From: Novosphingobium sp.
Lineage (GTDB): Bacteria; Pseudomonadota; Alphaproteobacteria; Sphingomonadales; Sphingomonadaceae
DNA length: 36,396 bases
Assembly: GCA_020853995.1 (NCBI GenBank)
Contig: JADYXV010000020.1
Span: forward strand, 1 to 36,396
Direction: 5' to 3'
The notes beneath the pieces are model-generated. The model saw nothing but the letters and a program-made list of their open reading frames with translations, had not been told where the DNA came from and ran no database searches. Below are positions 25,282 through 33,636 of this stretch, one piece after another (positions within the stretch are counted from its first letter, which is position 1; each line of letters opens with the position of its first letter). A program made the translations under genes and the position numbers.

Positions 25282-25366
25282 TGGTGCGGACGGCGGGACT
25301 CGAACCCGCACGATCAAGGATCAAGGGATTTTAAGTCCCTGGCGTCTACCATTCCGCCACGTCCGC
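25282..25366 (-). tRNA. tRNA-Leu (anticodon UAA)
   Basis: The minus strand folds into a type II tRNA of 85 nt including an encoded CCA. The acceptor stem is GCGGACG with CGTCCGC, the D-arm GCGGAATGGTAGACGC, and the anticodon stem AGGGA/TCCCT with loop CTTAAAA, giving UAA. There is a long variable arm (TTGATCCTTGATCG) and a T-arm GCGGGTTCGAGTCCCGC. The long variable arm and anticodon identify Leu. It lies between the phytase operon and ihfB, in the same direction. Confidence 0.97.
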
Positions 25367-25454
25367 ATACAGGCAGTGCGCTTGCCACAGCACGAAAGCC
25401 GCCGCAACGTCCGGTTGCAGCGACCCGTGCATCTTTGTGTGGGCAAGCGGTTCG

Positions 25455-25736
25455 TCAGTCGGCGTTAAGCCGGACCCGCATTTCCTTGCCAGCCTTGAAA
25501 TAAGGGACGCGCTTGCCCGGTACTTCCACGGTTTCACCCGTGCGCGGGTTGCGGCCCTTGCGCGGATCACGATCGCGCGTGGAGAACGCGCCAAAGCCGC
25601 GCAGTTCGACACGGCCACCTTCGGCGAGACGCTTGGCAATTTCGTCAAAGAACACGTCAACCACGCGTTCAATTTCCTCGCTGCGCATATCCGGGCACTC
25701 TTTTGCGAGCGCCTGCAACAGCTCCGACCTGATCAT
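25455..25736 (-). CDS. ihfB: Integration host factor beta subunit
   Basis: 93 aa, standard for the HU/IHF family. It starts at ATG 25736, 6 nt after GGAGGG; the frame is open to 25832 but only the shorter form matches the family. The N-terminal helices (MIRSELLQALAKECPDM), the GRVELRGFGAFSTR strand turn and the DNA-intercalating arm tip RNPRTGETV are typical, and the family-defining beta-subunit start MIRSEL favours IhfB over HU. It bends DNA with IhfA (not in the window) in recombination, replication and promoter architecture. The leucine tRNA lies about 90 bp downstream. Confidence 0.94.
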   Translation of the reverse strand: MIRSELLQALAKECPDMRSEEIERVVDVFFDEIAKRLAEGGRVELRGFGAFSTRDRDPRKGRNPRTGETVEVPGKRVPYFKAGKEMRVRLNAD

Positions 25737-25890
25737 TCGATACCCTCCGCCAGACGCAATTGCTGCGTCCCCCTTTTGTTTACGACCCCTGCGCCCAAAC
25801 CCCCGTAAGGACGCATAAAGCATACCTGCCACGCAAGAACGGGCATTACAATCGGTTGATTTCGTCAGCAGCGCACCAAAATGAACAGAT

Positions 25891-26232
25891 TCAGGCCAAT
25901 TCGGTAAGATCGCCTAACTTTAGACCAAGCAAATTCATTCTTTCGGCAATTGCAGGCCATTCTTCGGTTAGGAATGATTCGCGCTCACGCTGGCACAGCG
26001 CCTCAACAGCCCCTGCCGCAACGAACATGCCGATTCCCCGCTGGACCGTGACGAATCCTTCGTCCTGGAATTGCTGGTAAGCTTTGGCAACGGTCAAAGG
26101 GTTAGCCCCCTGTTCAGCGGCAAAGGCGCGGACGGATGGCAGCATGGTACCTTCCGGGTAACGCCCAGCAAGAATGCCGGCGCAGATTTCATCGCGCAGA
26201 CGCAAATAGACAGGGCGGCCGGGATTGGTCAT
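25891..26232 (-). CDS. GntR family (YtrA-type) transcriptional regulator
   Basis: About 113 aa from ATG 26232. The winged helix is complete (RPVYLRLRDEICAGILAGRY, then GTMLPSVRAFAAEQGANPLTVAKAYQ, then GFVTVQRGIGMFVA), followed by a short C-terminal tail without an effector domain, as in the YtrA subfamily. The ATG has no clear Shine-Dalgarno. A TTG at 26268, with AGGAAGG 6 nt before it, would add 12 residues and is a real alternative. It is divergent from the peptide transporter gene with 174 bp between starts, so it may control that gene or itself. YtrA regulators usually sit with ABC transporters, which are absent here. Confidence 0.85.
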   Translation of the reverse strand: MTNPGRPVYLRLRDEICAGILAGRYPEGTMLPSVRAFAAEQGANPLTVAKAYQQFQDEGFVTVQRGIGMFVAAGAVEALCQRERESFLTEEWPAIAERMNLLGLKLGDLTELA

Positions 26233-26406
26233 AGGTGATGCACTGCCATAATACAGCGAAGCACGCAACGACGGCCTTCCTCCGCTTCAGACTGGTTGCG
26301 TTTGAAAATAGTTTCTTGCCACGCACGTTCGTGCCACTAAAGCCATGACGCCACGCTCGGGAGAGGCGGATGGCACCTGGCAACAACGACGAGAACGCCC
26401 GCCCAT

Positions 26407-28398
26407 ATGGCTTCGGACAACATCAGCGCCACCAATCCTGCCCAACCGACGCATGGCGACTGGTTTGGCCATCCCGCACAGTTGAAACGCCTGTTCACCA
26501 CCGAAATGTGGGAGCGGTTCGGCTATTACGGCATGCGGGCCATTCTGACGCTCTACCTTGCCAAGCATTTCCTGTTCAACGACACCACCAGCACCGGCAT
26601 TTACGGTGGCTTCACCGCGCTGGTCTATCTGACGCCGCTGGTCGGCGGGCTCATTGCAGACCGGTATCTGGGATCAAAGCGTTCGGTCAAATTCGGCGCG
26701 ATCCTGATGGCGCTGGGCTATTTCATGCTGTGCTTTGGTGGCGATGCCGCCAAACCTTATGCAACGATCGAAGGCCAACGCTACGAAGTCAGCGTTGCCG
26801 AAACGAACGGTGCCGAAGTGCGCTCGCTCGAAATGGGTGGCCAGCGCCTGCAAATCGTCGGCAATGATGACAAATCGGTTTCGTTAAACGCGGCTGACGG
26901 CACCGAAGCACGGCGCATTGCGCCCGGCGGCTTTGAATCCGATGGCGAACGCTCGCCCTTCCACGTTGCATTGCTGCTGGTCGGCCTGTCCATCGTCACC
27001 GTCGGCAACGGCTTTTTCAAACCGAATATCTCGACCATGGTCGGCACGCTTTATGCCGATGGCGACCGGCGGCGCGATGCGGGCTTCACCATCTTTTACA
27101 TGGGCATCAACCTCGGCTCGCTGATCTCGCAGTTCTTCTGCCCGATCCTTGCCGAAGCGGTGGGCTGGTGGGCAGGCTTTGGCCTTGCGGCCCTTGGCAT
27201 GACATTCTCGTGGTTGCTGGTGCAGTTCGACGGCGGGCGGCTGAAAGGCTATGGTGAGCGCCCTGCCGGAGCCGATGCCAGCAAGGACTGGCTGATCTAT
27301 GGCGCAGCACTGGTCTGCGTCCCGCTGTTCTGGTTCCTGTTCATGAACCTGATGGCCTATGTTCCGCCACAGGCTGGCGAGGGCCTTGCAGGCTATTTCC
27401 TCGGCCTGCCGATCATGGGCAAGCTGATGTTCGGCACGTTCCTGATTGCCGTCCCCGGCATCCTGATCTGGGCGCTGACGGCGGGCAACCGCGTCGAATT
27501 TCAGATGATGGTCGCCGCGATGGTGCTGATCGTGTTCAACACCGTGTTCTGGACTCTGTTCGAACAGGCAGGCTCATCGCTCACCCTCTTTGCCGAACGC
27601 AATACCATGCTGGAAGTTGGCTGGACCCGCCCGCTCTTCGCCATGTTCCGCGATATTCCCGCCAGCTATTACGCGTTCTTCGCCGTGCTGCTGGGCGGGT
27701 TGGGCTGGGCGCTGGCATGGTTCTTTGGCCAAGGCGAAGTGCCGGCAACCCGCCGCAAGCTGAACATCGGCTTTGGCGTGGTCATGCTCTCGGGCTTTCT
27801 GGGCATGGTCTATGCCCGCGCGCAGGGCTTCGGCAATGATCCGGTCTATGTCATGCCCGCAGGCCAGACGCAGATCTTCAACGCGCTGTTCATCGTCACC
27901 CTGGCCCCGCTGTTCAGCGTGATGTGGAATGCCATGGCGCGACGCGGGGTAGAGCCATCAATCCCCGTCAAATTCGCGCTGGCCCTCATGGGCGTGGGCG
28001 GCGGCTTCCTGCTGCTGGTCTGGGGATCGCAATTCGCAGATGCCCAGTTCAAGGTCGGGCTGGTCTGGCTGGCAGGGCTGTACCTGATCCATTCGATGGC
28101 CGAACTGTGCATTTCACCCGTCGGCCTTTCCATGATCACCAAGCTGTCGATGGCGCGCATTGTCGGCATGATGATGGGCGTGTGGTTCCTTGCGATTGCG
28201 GTCGCGCAATATGTGGCGGGCATGGTCGCCCAAATTGCCAGCGTGGAAACCGTGGGCGGCCAAGTCACCAACCTCAAAGTCAGCCTCGATACTTATGTCG
28301 GCGTGTTCACCACTATCGGGTGGATTTCTGTCGGCATCGGCGTGGTGTTGCTGGTGGTGGCCGTGCCCTTGAAAAAGCTCATGCACGGCGTGACATAA
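26407..28398 (+). CDS. POT/PTR2 family proton-dependent oligopeptide transporter
   Basis: 663 aa, longer than typical bacterial POTs (about 500). The signature EMWERFGYYGMRAIL (ExxER, residues 33-37) is present in TM1, with a multi-pass MFS topology thereafter. It is an inner-membrane symporter for di- and tripeptides. Between the third helix (LMALGYFMLCFGG) and VALLLVGLSIVTVGNGFF there is an extra hydrophilic segment of about 65 residues (roughly 118-180) rich in short beta-like stretches; together with extra C-terminal helices this explains the length. It is divergent from the GntR gene. The Shine-Dalgarno is weak. Confidence 0.93.
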   Translation: MASDNISATNPAQPTHGDWFGHPAQLKRLFTTEMWERFGYYGMRAILTLYLAKHFLFNDTTSTGIYGGFTALVYLTPLVGGLIADRYLGSKRSVKFGAILMALGYFMLCFGGDAAKPYATIEGQRYEVSVAETNGAEVRSLEMGGQRLQIVGNDDKSVSLNAADGTEARRIAPGGFESDGERSPFHVALLLVGLSIVTVGNGFFKPNISTMVGTLYADGDRRRDAGFTIFYMGINLGSLISQFFCPILAEAVGWWAGFGLAALGMTFSWLLVQFDGGRLKGYGERPAGADASKDWLIYGAALVCVPLFWFLFMNLMAYVPPQAGEGLAGYFLGLPIMGKLMFGTFLIAVPGILIWALTAGNRVEFQMMVAAMVLIVFNTVFWTLFEQAGSSLTLFAERNTMLEVGWTRPLFAMFRDIPASYYAFFAVLLGGLGWALAWFFGQGEVPATRRKLNIGFGVVMLSGFLGMVYARAQGFGNDPVYVMPAGQTQIFNALFIVTLAPLFSVMWNAMARRGVEPSIPVKFALALMGVGGGFLLLVWGSQFADAQFKVGLVWLAGLYLIHSMAELCISPVGLSMITKLSMARIVGMMMGVWFLAIAVAQYVAGMVAQIASVETVGGQVTNLKVSLDTYVGVFTTIGWISVGIGVVLLVVAVPLKKLMHGVT

Positions 28399-28476
28399 GC
28401 ATTTCAAAAGGGGGCCTTGGCGTTTGGTCCGATATGATCCCATCTCGGTCATGGACGGGAAGACGGACCAGACCGA

Positions 28477-28504
28477 TTGCTGTAACGCTTGCGTCAAATA
28501 TAAA
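28477..28504 (+). promoter_or_regulatory. Putative promoter of the NnrU-like gene
   Basis: TTGCTG (28477-28482) and TATAAA (28499-28504) are 16 nt apart, 35 bp before the ATG of the NnrU-like gene. The spacing and hexamers resemble a sigma-70 type promoter, so the gene is probably transcribed separately from the peptide transporter 140 bp upstream. Confidence 0.4.
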
Positions 28505-28538
28505 CCGAAAACTGACGCAGGGGACGCGGGCGACATCA

Positions 28539-29219
28539 ATGGACAGCACCATCATTCACATGGCCATCGCCATGGCCAGCTTTGTTATTTCCCATTTCCT
28601 GATGTCAGGGCCATTGCGGCGGCCCCTGATTTCGGCCTTGGGCGCGCAACCATTCCTGCTGTGCTATTCGCTGGTTTCGCTGGGCACATTCGCATGGGCC
28701 GCCGTGGCCTATGACCGGGCGTCTGCAACCGCGCCGCTGTGGAATGGCATGCACCCTCTCGCATGGATCGCTGGCAGCATCCTGACCATCATTGCGCTGG
28801 CGCTGATTCTGCCTTCGTTTGTGCGAAATCCGGCCCTGCCCGGTGCCAAGGCTGCTGGACTGGGCACGGTTGTTCCCACCGGCGTGTTCACCATCACCCG
28901 TCACCCGATGATGTGGGGCTTCAGCCTTTGGGCCTTGGGGCACATCATCGTTGCACCCGAACTGCGCGTGATGATTTTCATGGGATCGCTAATCCTGCTC
29001 GGCCTGCTCGGCTCACACTTTCAGGACCAGCGCAAACTTGCCGAAAACACGCGCGAGTTTGAACCGTGGCAGCGCCGCACATCGTTCTGGCCCGACGTTC
29101 GCCAATTCATGCGGCTCAAGGCGACATGGCTGGTCGCAGCGGTGCTATGGTTCATCGCCACCGTGGTCCACTGGGAAGCGTTCGGCATCCCCGCAGGCCC
29201 GTGGCTCTGGCTTGGCTAA
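28539..29219 (+). CDS. NnrU-like integral membrane protein
   Basis: 226 aa from ATG 28539. The frame is open back to 27924, but that stretch is antisense or out of frame to the peptide transporter. There are about six hydrophobic helices. TRHPMMWGFSLWALGHI matches the NnrU/isoprenylcysteine-methyltransferase-like RHP motif, and SHFLMSGP near the N-terminus is typical. NnrU proteins have been linked to nitrite and nitric oxide reduction clusters in denitrifiers, but no nitrogen-oxide genes are present here, and similar proteins are widespread in Alphaproteobacteria with unknown function. It lies convergent with dxs across a repeat element. Confidence 0.83.
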   Translation: MDSTIIHMAIAMASFVISHFLMSGPLRRPLISALGAQPFLLCYSLVSLGTFAWAAVAYDRASATAPLWNGMHPLAWIAGSILTIIALALILPSFVRNPALPGAKAAGLGTVVPTGVFTITRHPMMWGFSLWALGHIIVAPELRVMIFMGSLILLGLLGSHFQDQRKLAENTREFEPWQRRTSFWPDVRQFMRLKATWLVAAVLWFIATVVHWEAFGIPAGPWLWLG

Positions 29220-29256
29220 TCCTGTAAATCTAATATTCGCACCATTACTCCGTCTC

Positions 29257-29330
29257 CCCGGGCTTGACCCGGGGCCCAGCTTCTTTTCGACGTGGCAAAA
29301 AAAGCAGCGAGTTCCCGCATCAAGCCCGGG
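29257..29330. repeat. Dispersed intergenic repeat built on CCCGGGCTTGA
   Basis: CCCGGGCTTGA (29257-29267) and its exact reverse complement TCAAGCCCGGG (29320-29330) bracket a 52-bp spacer. The left arm is also part of a nested hairpin CCCCGGG-CTTGA-CCCGGGG. Sequences of this type are common intergenic repeats in sphingomonads. It occupies the gap between the convergent NnrU-like and dxs genes, where it may act as a bidirectional terminator, but it has no T-run. Confidence 0.65.
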
Positions 29331-29379
29331 ATGACGACAATGTAATGAACTTCAATTCAATGGCACTCGCGCCACTGCC

Positions 29380-31302
29380 TCAGGCGCGGGCTTCGCCAAC
29401 TCCGGCGCTGTTGTGGCGCAAGGCTTTCAGCACGGTTTCCACAATATGCGGCGCGTTCAGCCCCGCCTCGTCATATTGCTTGTCCGGCGCACCGTGGTCC
29501 TGAAACACATCGGGCAGGCGCATCGTGCGGATTTTCAGGCCGGCATCGGTCAGCCCTTCATCGCTGGCAAGCGTCAGCACATGCGCGCCAAGCCCGCCGA
29601 TCGACCCTTCTTCCACCGTGATGATCACTTCATGCGTGATCATCAACTGGCGGATCAGCGCCTCGTCCAGCGGTTTGGCAAAGCGCAAGTCGGCAACCGT
29701 GGTGGAAAGGCCCTTGGCCTCCAGCTGGTCAGCCGCCTTCATCGCCTCGGCCAGACGCGTGCCGAGCGATAACAGCGCCACCTTTGAACCGTGGCGCACG
29801 ATCCGGCCCTTGCCGATTTCCAGCCGTTCCAGCACTTCTGGCATGGCAACGCCGGTGCCGTTTCCACGCGGATAGCGGAACGCAATCGGCCCGCTATCGT
29901 GGCAGGCTGCGGTATAAGTCATATGCGCCAGTTCGGCTTCGTCAGCCGCCGCCATAACCACCAGATTGGGCAGCGTTGCCAGATAGGTAATATCAAACGA
30001 TCCGGCGTGTGTCGCACCATCGGCCCCGACCAGTCCGGCGCGGTCAATCGCAAAGCGGACGGGCAGGTTCTGGATTGCAACGTCATGCACAACCTGGTCG
30101 AATGCGCGTTGCAGGAACGTGGAATAGATGGCGCAGAACGGGCGCATGCCTTCTGCGGCAAGCCCTGCGGCAAATGTCACCGCATGCTGTTCGGCAATGC
30201 CCACATCGAACGTCCGGTCAGGATGGGCCGTGGCAAATTTGTCCACGCCGGTGCCACCGGGCATGGCTGCGGTAATCGCACAAATGCGCGGATCACTGTC
30301 GGCCAGCTTGGCCAATGTTTCGCCAAACACGTTCTGGTATGCAGGGGCAGATGCCTTGGCCTTGACCTGTTCGCCTGTTCCCACATCGAACTTCTGCACG
30401 CCATGATACTTGTCAGCCGCCGCTTCCGCAGGGCCATAACCCTTGCCCTTTTGCGTCACCACATGGATCAGGCACGGGCCTTCGGCGGCATCACGCACAT
30501 TTTCCAGAATGGGGATCAACTGGTCGATGTTGTGGCCATCAATCGGGCCGACGTAATAGAAGCCCAGTTCTTCAAACAGTGTGCCGCCCATCGCCATGCC
30601 GCGCGCAAACTCGTCGGTTTTGCGGGCCGCTTCGTGCAAGGGGCGGGGCAGTTTTTGCGCAAGACGGCGCACGATTTCGCGCATGCCCAGGAACGGGCGC
30701 GACGATACCAGCCGTGCCAGATAGGCCGAAAGCCCGCCCACCGGCGGCGCAATCGACATATCGTTATCATTGAGGATCACGACGAGCCGGTTGCCCGCCG
30801 CCTGCGCGTTGTTCATCGCCTCATAGGCCATGCCCGCGCTCATCGCACCGTCACCGATCACGGCAATGCCCCGACCCGGGCGATTCGTCATCTTGTTGGC
30901 AATGGCAAAGCCCAGCGCGGCCGAGATCGACGTTGAAGAATGCGCGGTGCCGAACGGGTCGTATTCGCTCTCGCTGCGCTTGGTAAAGCCGGAAAGCCCG
31001 CCGGGCTGGCGCAACGTGCGGATGCGGTCACGCCGTCCGGTGATGATCTTGTGCGGATAGGCTTGATGGCCCACATCCCAGATCAACCGGTCTTCGGGCG
31101 TATTGAACACGTAATGCAGCGCCACAGTCAATTCGACCACACCAAGGCCGGAACCCAGATGGCCGCCGGTCGTGCCAACCGCCGAGATCATTTCCGCGCG
31201 CAGTTCATCGGCCAGCTGACGAAGCTGGGTCGGCGCAAGCATGCGAAGGTCTGCGGGATTATCAACCGTGTCGAGCAACGGTGTCGCCAGTACTGGACTC
31301 AT
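29380..31302 (-). CDS. dxs: 1-deoxy-D-xylulose-5-phosphate synthase
   Basis: 640 aa, the usual size. It condenses pyruvate and glyceraldehyde 3-phosphate with thiamine diphosphate, the first step of the MEP isoprenoid pathway, which also feeds the carotenoids and ubiquinone of sphingomonads. Motifs: GGHLGSGLGVVELTVALHY, DVGHQAYPHKIITGR, the TPP/Mg signature GDGAMSAGMAYEAMNNA, the transketolase pyrimidine-domain IAEQHAVTFAAGLAAEG and the C-terminal domain. I chose ATG 31302 over a TTG eight codons further up because it matches the family start. It is convergent with NnrU and 96 bp from zur. Confidence 0.97.
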   Translation of the reverse strand: MSPVLATPLLDTVDNPADLRMLAPTQLRQLADELRAEMISAVGTTGGHLGSGLGVVELTVALHYVFNTPEDRLIWDVGHQAYPHKIITGRRDRIRTLRQPGGLSGFTKRSESEYDPFGTAHSSTSISAALGFAIANKMTNRPGRGIAVIGDGAMSAGMAYEAMNNAQAAGNRLVVILNDNDMSIAPPVGGLSAYLARLVSSRPFLGMREIVRRLAQKLPRPLHEAARKTDEFARGMAMGGTLFEELGFYYVGPIDGHNIDQLIPILENVRDAAEGPCLIHVVTQKGKGYGPAEAAADKYHGVQKFDVGTGEQVKAKASAPAYQNVFGETLAKLADSDPRICAITAAMPGGTGVDKFATAHPDRTFDVGIAEQHAVTFAAGLAAEGMRPFCAIYSTFLQRAFDQVVHDVAIQNLPVRFAIDRAGLVGADGATHAGSFDITYLATLPNLVVMAAADEAELAHMTYTAACHDSGPIAFRYPRGNGTGVAMPEVLERLEIGKGRIVRHGSKVALLSLGTRLAEAMKAADQLEAKGLSTTVADLRFAKPLDEALIRQLMITHEVIITVEEGSIGGLGAHVLTLASDEGLTDAGLKIRTMRLPDVFQDHGAPDKQYDEAGLNAPHIVETVLKALRHNSAGVGEARA

Positions 31303-31398
31303 TTCTAATTCTCTACACCGTTGCATTCGTCGTGTCGAACTTCCCGTATAGGCAAACTGTCATCGTTTGAAAGAGGCATGTGAAAGGGGCACAGGCGC

Positions 31399-31869
31399 TT
31401 ATTCGCCTTCGCCGCACCGGCTGCACAATCCGCGCAGTTCCACCACCGGACGCACTTCGGCAAAGCCCGAAATTTGCGCCGCCGCGCGCAAGGCTCCGGT
31501 CAAGCTGTCATCATCGATATGCGTCACCGCACCGCACGTATCGCAGATCAGGAAAATGCAGTCATGGCGGCATCCGGGATGGCTATTGGCCACATAGGCG
31601 TTCGCGCTTTCGATCCGCCGCGCCAGATTGGTGCGCACAAACAGGTCAAGGATGCGGTACACCGAATTGGCCGCTACCCGCTTGCCCCGGCTGGCCCCCA
31701 CGCTCTCGGCAATATCATAGGCCGAGGCCGGTTTTTCGCGCGCCGCCAGCGCCGCAAACACATCGGCCCGCATATCGGTCCACTGCTCGCCTGCTTCGAC
31801 AAGCGCATGGCGCGCAGCGTCAACCAGCTTTTCGCCAGCGAAATCGTGGTGGTGATGGTGCCCGGACAT
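31399..31869 (-). CDS. zur: Fur family regulator, Zur-type
   Basis: 156 aa. The winged-helix part (YDIAESVGASRGKRVAANSVYRILDLF split around its turn) and the metal-binding tail with two CxxC pairs (C109/C112 and C149/C152) identify the Fur superfamily. The HPGCRHDCIFLICDTCG segment fits Zur, the zinc-uptake repressor, better than Fur. The protein begins MSGHHHHHDF, a natural run of five histidines at residues 4-8 that may bind extra zinc. It lies 36 bp after msrA in the same direction, with no recognisable zinc-uptake genes nearby. Confidence 0.88.
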   Translation of the reverse strand: MSGHHHHHDFAGEKLVDAARHALVEAGEQWTDMRADVFAALAAREKPASAYDIAESVGASRGKRVAANSVYRILDLFVRTNLARRIESANAYVANSHPGCRHDCIFLICDTCGAVTHIDDDSLTGALRAAAQISGFAEVRPVVELRGLCSRCGEGE

Positions 31870-31905
31870 GGAGCCTAGATAGGCACCGCCCGCCCAAAGC
31901 GCAAA

Positions 31906-32583
31906 TCAGTTGCGCGTAAACACCGTCTTGTACAGATCGGGGAACATCCGCTTCAACGCCGCCACCTTGGGCGCATCCCACCGGCGGATATAGCCATGGT
32001 TCGGATTGTTGACCATGAAATCCTGATGATAGCTCTCGGCCGGATAAAACGCCTTGTACGGTTCCACCGTCGTCACCACCGGCTTCTTCCACAAGTCCAG
32101 CCGCTTCAATTGCGCCAGATACCCCGCCGCGATGCGCACCTGCTCTTTGTCCATCGGCACCAATGCATTGCGATATTGCGTGCCGTGATCGGGCCCTTGA
32201 TAATTCAGCTGCGTCGGGTTTGCCCCCACTGCAAAGAACACGCGCAGCAACTGGTCATAGCGGATCTTTGCAGGGTCATACGTGACGCGCACCGCCTCGG
32301 CATGGCCGGTCCGTCCGGTGCCGACGGTGTCGTAAAGGGCGTCCTTCTTGGCCCCGCCGTGATAGCCTGAAACGACGCTGGTCACGCCCTTCAAATGGCT
32401 GAACACGCCTTCGATGCCCCAGAAGCAGCCGCCTGCAAACACGGCCACTTTCTTGCCGGGCGTCTCATTGGCTTGCACCGCAGCTGCAGGTGTTGCCATC
32501 ACCTCTTCGGCAAGCGCGGTCTGCTGGCACCCAGCAGTCATCACCCCCACCGCGATCAATGCAGCAAGGGCGTGCCGCGCCAT
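31906..32583 (-). CDS. msrA: Peptide-methionine (S)-S-oxide reductase MsrA, exported, single-cysteine type
   Basis: 225 aa from ATG 32583. It reduces methionine-S-sulfoxide in proteins. The catalytic motif GGCFWG gives C53, and later blocks (VVSGYHGG, TGHAEAVRVTYDP, NYQGPDHGTQYRNAL, YPAESYHQDF) are canonical. An N-terminal hydrophobic segment ends TAGC (C19), which resembles a weak lipobox, so the enzyme is probably periplasmic, possibly lipid-anchored. C53 is the only cysteine apart from C19: the resolving cysteines found near the C-terminus of classical MsrA are missing, so recycling must use another thiol or a partner. It follows a small ORF that ends 1 bp upstream. Confidence 0.93.
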   Translation of the reverse strand: MARHALAALIAVGVMTAGCQQTALAEEVMATPAAAVQANETPGKKVAVFAGGCFWGIEGVFSHLKGVTSVVSGYHGGAKKDALYDTVGTGRTGHAEAVRVTYDPAKIRYDQLLRVFFAVGANPTQLNYQGPDHGTQYRNALVPMDKEQVRIAAGYLAQLKRLDLWKKPVVTTVEPYKAFYPAESYHQDFMVNNPNHGYIRRWDAPKVAALKRMFPDLYKTVFTRN

Positions 32584-32584
32584 G

Positions 32585-32716
32585 TTACTGGCCAACCTGT
32601 TCGGTCGAATCCGCAGACGCAAACGCCGTGGCCCCCGCCGTCAGGCCCATCACCGCAATGCCCATAAGGAAGCCGAATGCCAGTGATCGGAAAAAGTCAG
32701 GCTTGAACAGGCCCAT
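32585..32716 (-). CDS. Small putative membrane protein (43 aa)
   Basis: 43 aa: a short basic/aromatic start (MGLFKPDFFRS), one hydrophobic helix (LAFGFLMGIAVMGLTAG) and a polar tail (SADSTEQVGQ). It stops just before the msrA start in the same direction. The pattern, location and tight spacing fit a real small protein, either a single-pass inner-membrane peptide or an uncleaved export signal, but the Shine-Dalgarno is weak and I do not recognise a family. It lies in the 276-bp gap between xthA and msrA. Confidence 0.5.
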   Translation of the reverse strand: MGLFKPDFFRSLAFGFLMGIAVMGLTAGATAFASADSTEQVGQ

Positions 32717-32859
32717 CGTCGTGCTTTCAAATTGCGGTCGGGTAACGTCAGACCCTGCATTGCCCAACGCAGTCTTAACGCGCGATGACGCCATGCACAG
32801 CTGCACTTTGATGCCGACCCTCTTTCCGCAAAGCGTTGCTTGCCTGCGGCAGGCCGATT

Positions 32860-33636
32860 CTACGGGCGCAATTGCACCCAGACGGGCGCATGATCGCTCG
32901 CCTTTTCGCGCCCGCGATAGTCCTTGTCCACGCCCGCTGCGATCAACCTGTCCGCCAGTTCGGGTGAAAGCAGCGCATGATCGATGCGGAAACCGTGGTC
33001 CCTCTGCCAGGCCCCTGCCTGATAATCCCAGAACGTCCACACCCTGCCTTCCGGATTGAACAGATCAATCGCATCGGTCCAGCCATCGTTGAGCAACCGG
33101 CGATAGGCATCGCGTGATTCAGGCTGCATCAGCGCATCATCGGCCATTGCCTTGACCGAATAGGTATCTTTGTCTTCAGGGATCACATTGTAATCGCCAA
33201 TCACCAGCGCAGGCACTTCTTCGGCGGCAATCTGCGCCATCCGCGCGCGCAGCCGCTCCATCCAGCGCAGCTTGTAATCAAACTTCGGCCCCGGTTGCGG
33301 GTTGCCATTGGGCAAATAGATGCACGCCACGCGCACGCCGAACACATCGGCCTCAAGATAGCGCGAATGCTCGTCCTCAGGTTCCCCCGCCAGCCCGCGC
33401 TGCACCTCTACCGGCTGCTGTCCGTCAGCCAGGATGGCAACGCCGTTAAAGCCCTTCTGCCCGTGCCAGATCGCGTGATAACCGATCTTTTCGAACTCGG
33501 CTGCGGGAAAGCCCTCGTCCTGCGTCTTGATCTCTTGCAAACACGCAACAGATGGCCGGGTTTCCTCCAGCCATTCCAGCAAGCGTGGCAACCGGGCCTT
33601 GATCCCGTTGATATTGAACGATGCAACCTTGATCAT
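32860..33636 (-). CDS. xthA: Exodeoxyribonuclease III (AP endonuclease family)
   Basis: 258 aa. It repairs abasic sites and trims 3' ends. EEP-fold motifs are all present: VASFNINGIKARL, CLQEIKTQDEGFP (metal-ligand Glu), GFNGVAILA, IYLPNGN, VIGDYNV (catalytic Asp), and C-terminal RIDHALLSPEL and KASDHAPVW (catalytic His). It overlaps the upstream erpA by 4 bp (ATGA), so both are translated together. It ends with TAG. Confidence 0.95.
   Translation of the reverse strand: MIKVASFNINGIKARLPRLLEWLEETRPSVACLQEIKTQDEGFPAAEFEKIGYHAIWHGQKGFNGVAILADGQQPVEVQRGLAGEPEDEHSRYLEADVFGVRVACIYLPNGNPQPGPKFDYKLRWMERLRARMAQIAAEEVPALVIGDYNVIPEDKDTYSVKAMADDALMQPESRDAYRRLLNDGWTDAIDLFNPEGRVWTFWDYQAGAWQRDHGFRIDHALLSPELADRLIAAGVDKDYRGREKASDHAPVWVQLRP

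Noticed and set aside
28425..28470. Hairpin TGGTCCG / CGGACCA after the peptide transporter as a terminator
   Set aside because: Only 7-bp arms with a 32-nt loop and no T-run.
29791..30936. 381-aa plus-strand ORF opposite dxs
   Set aside because: dxs is unmistakable on the other strand; the translation is a low-complexity His/Arg/Gly shadow.
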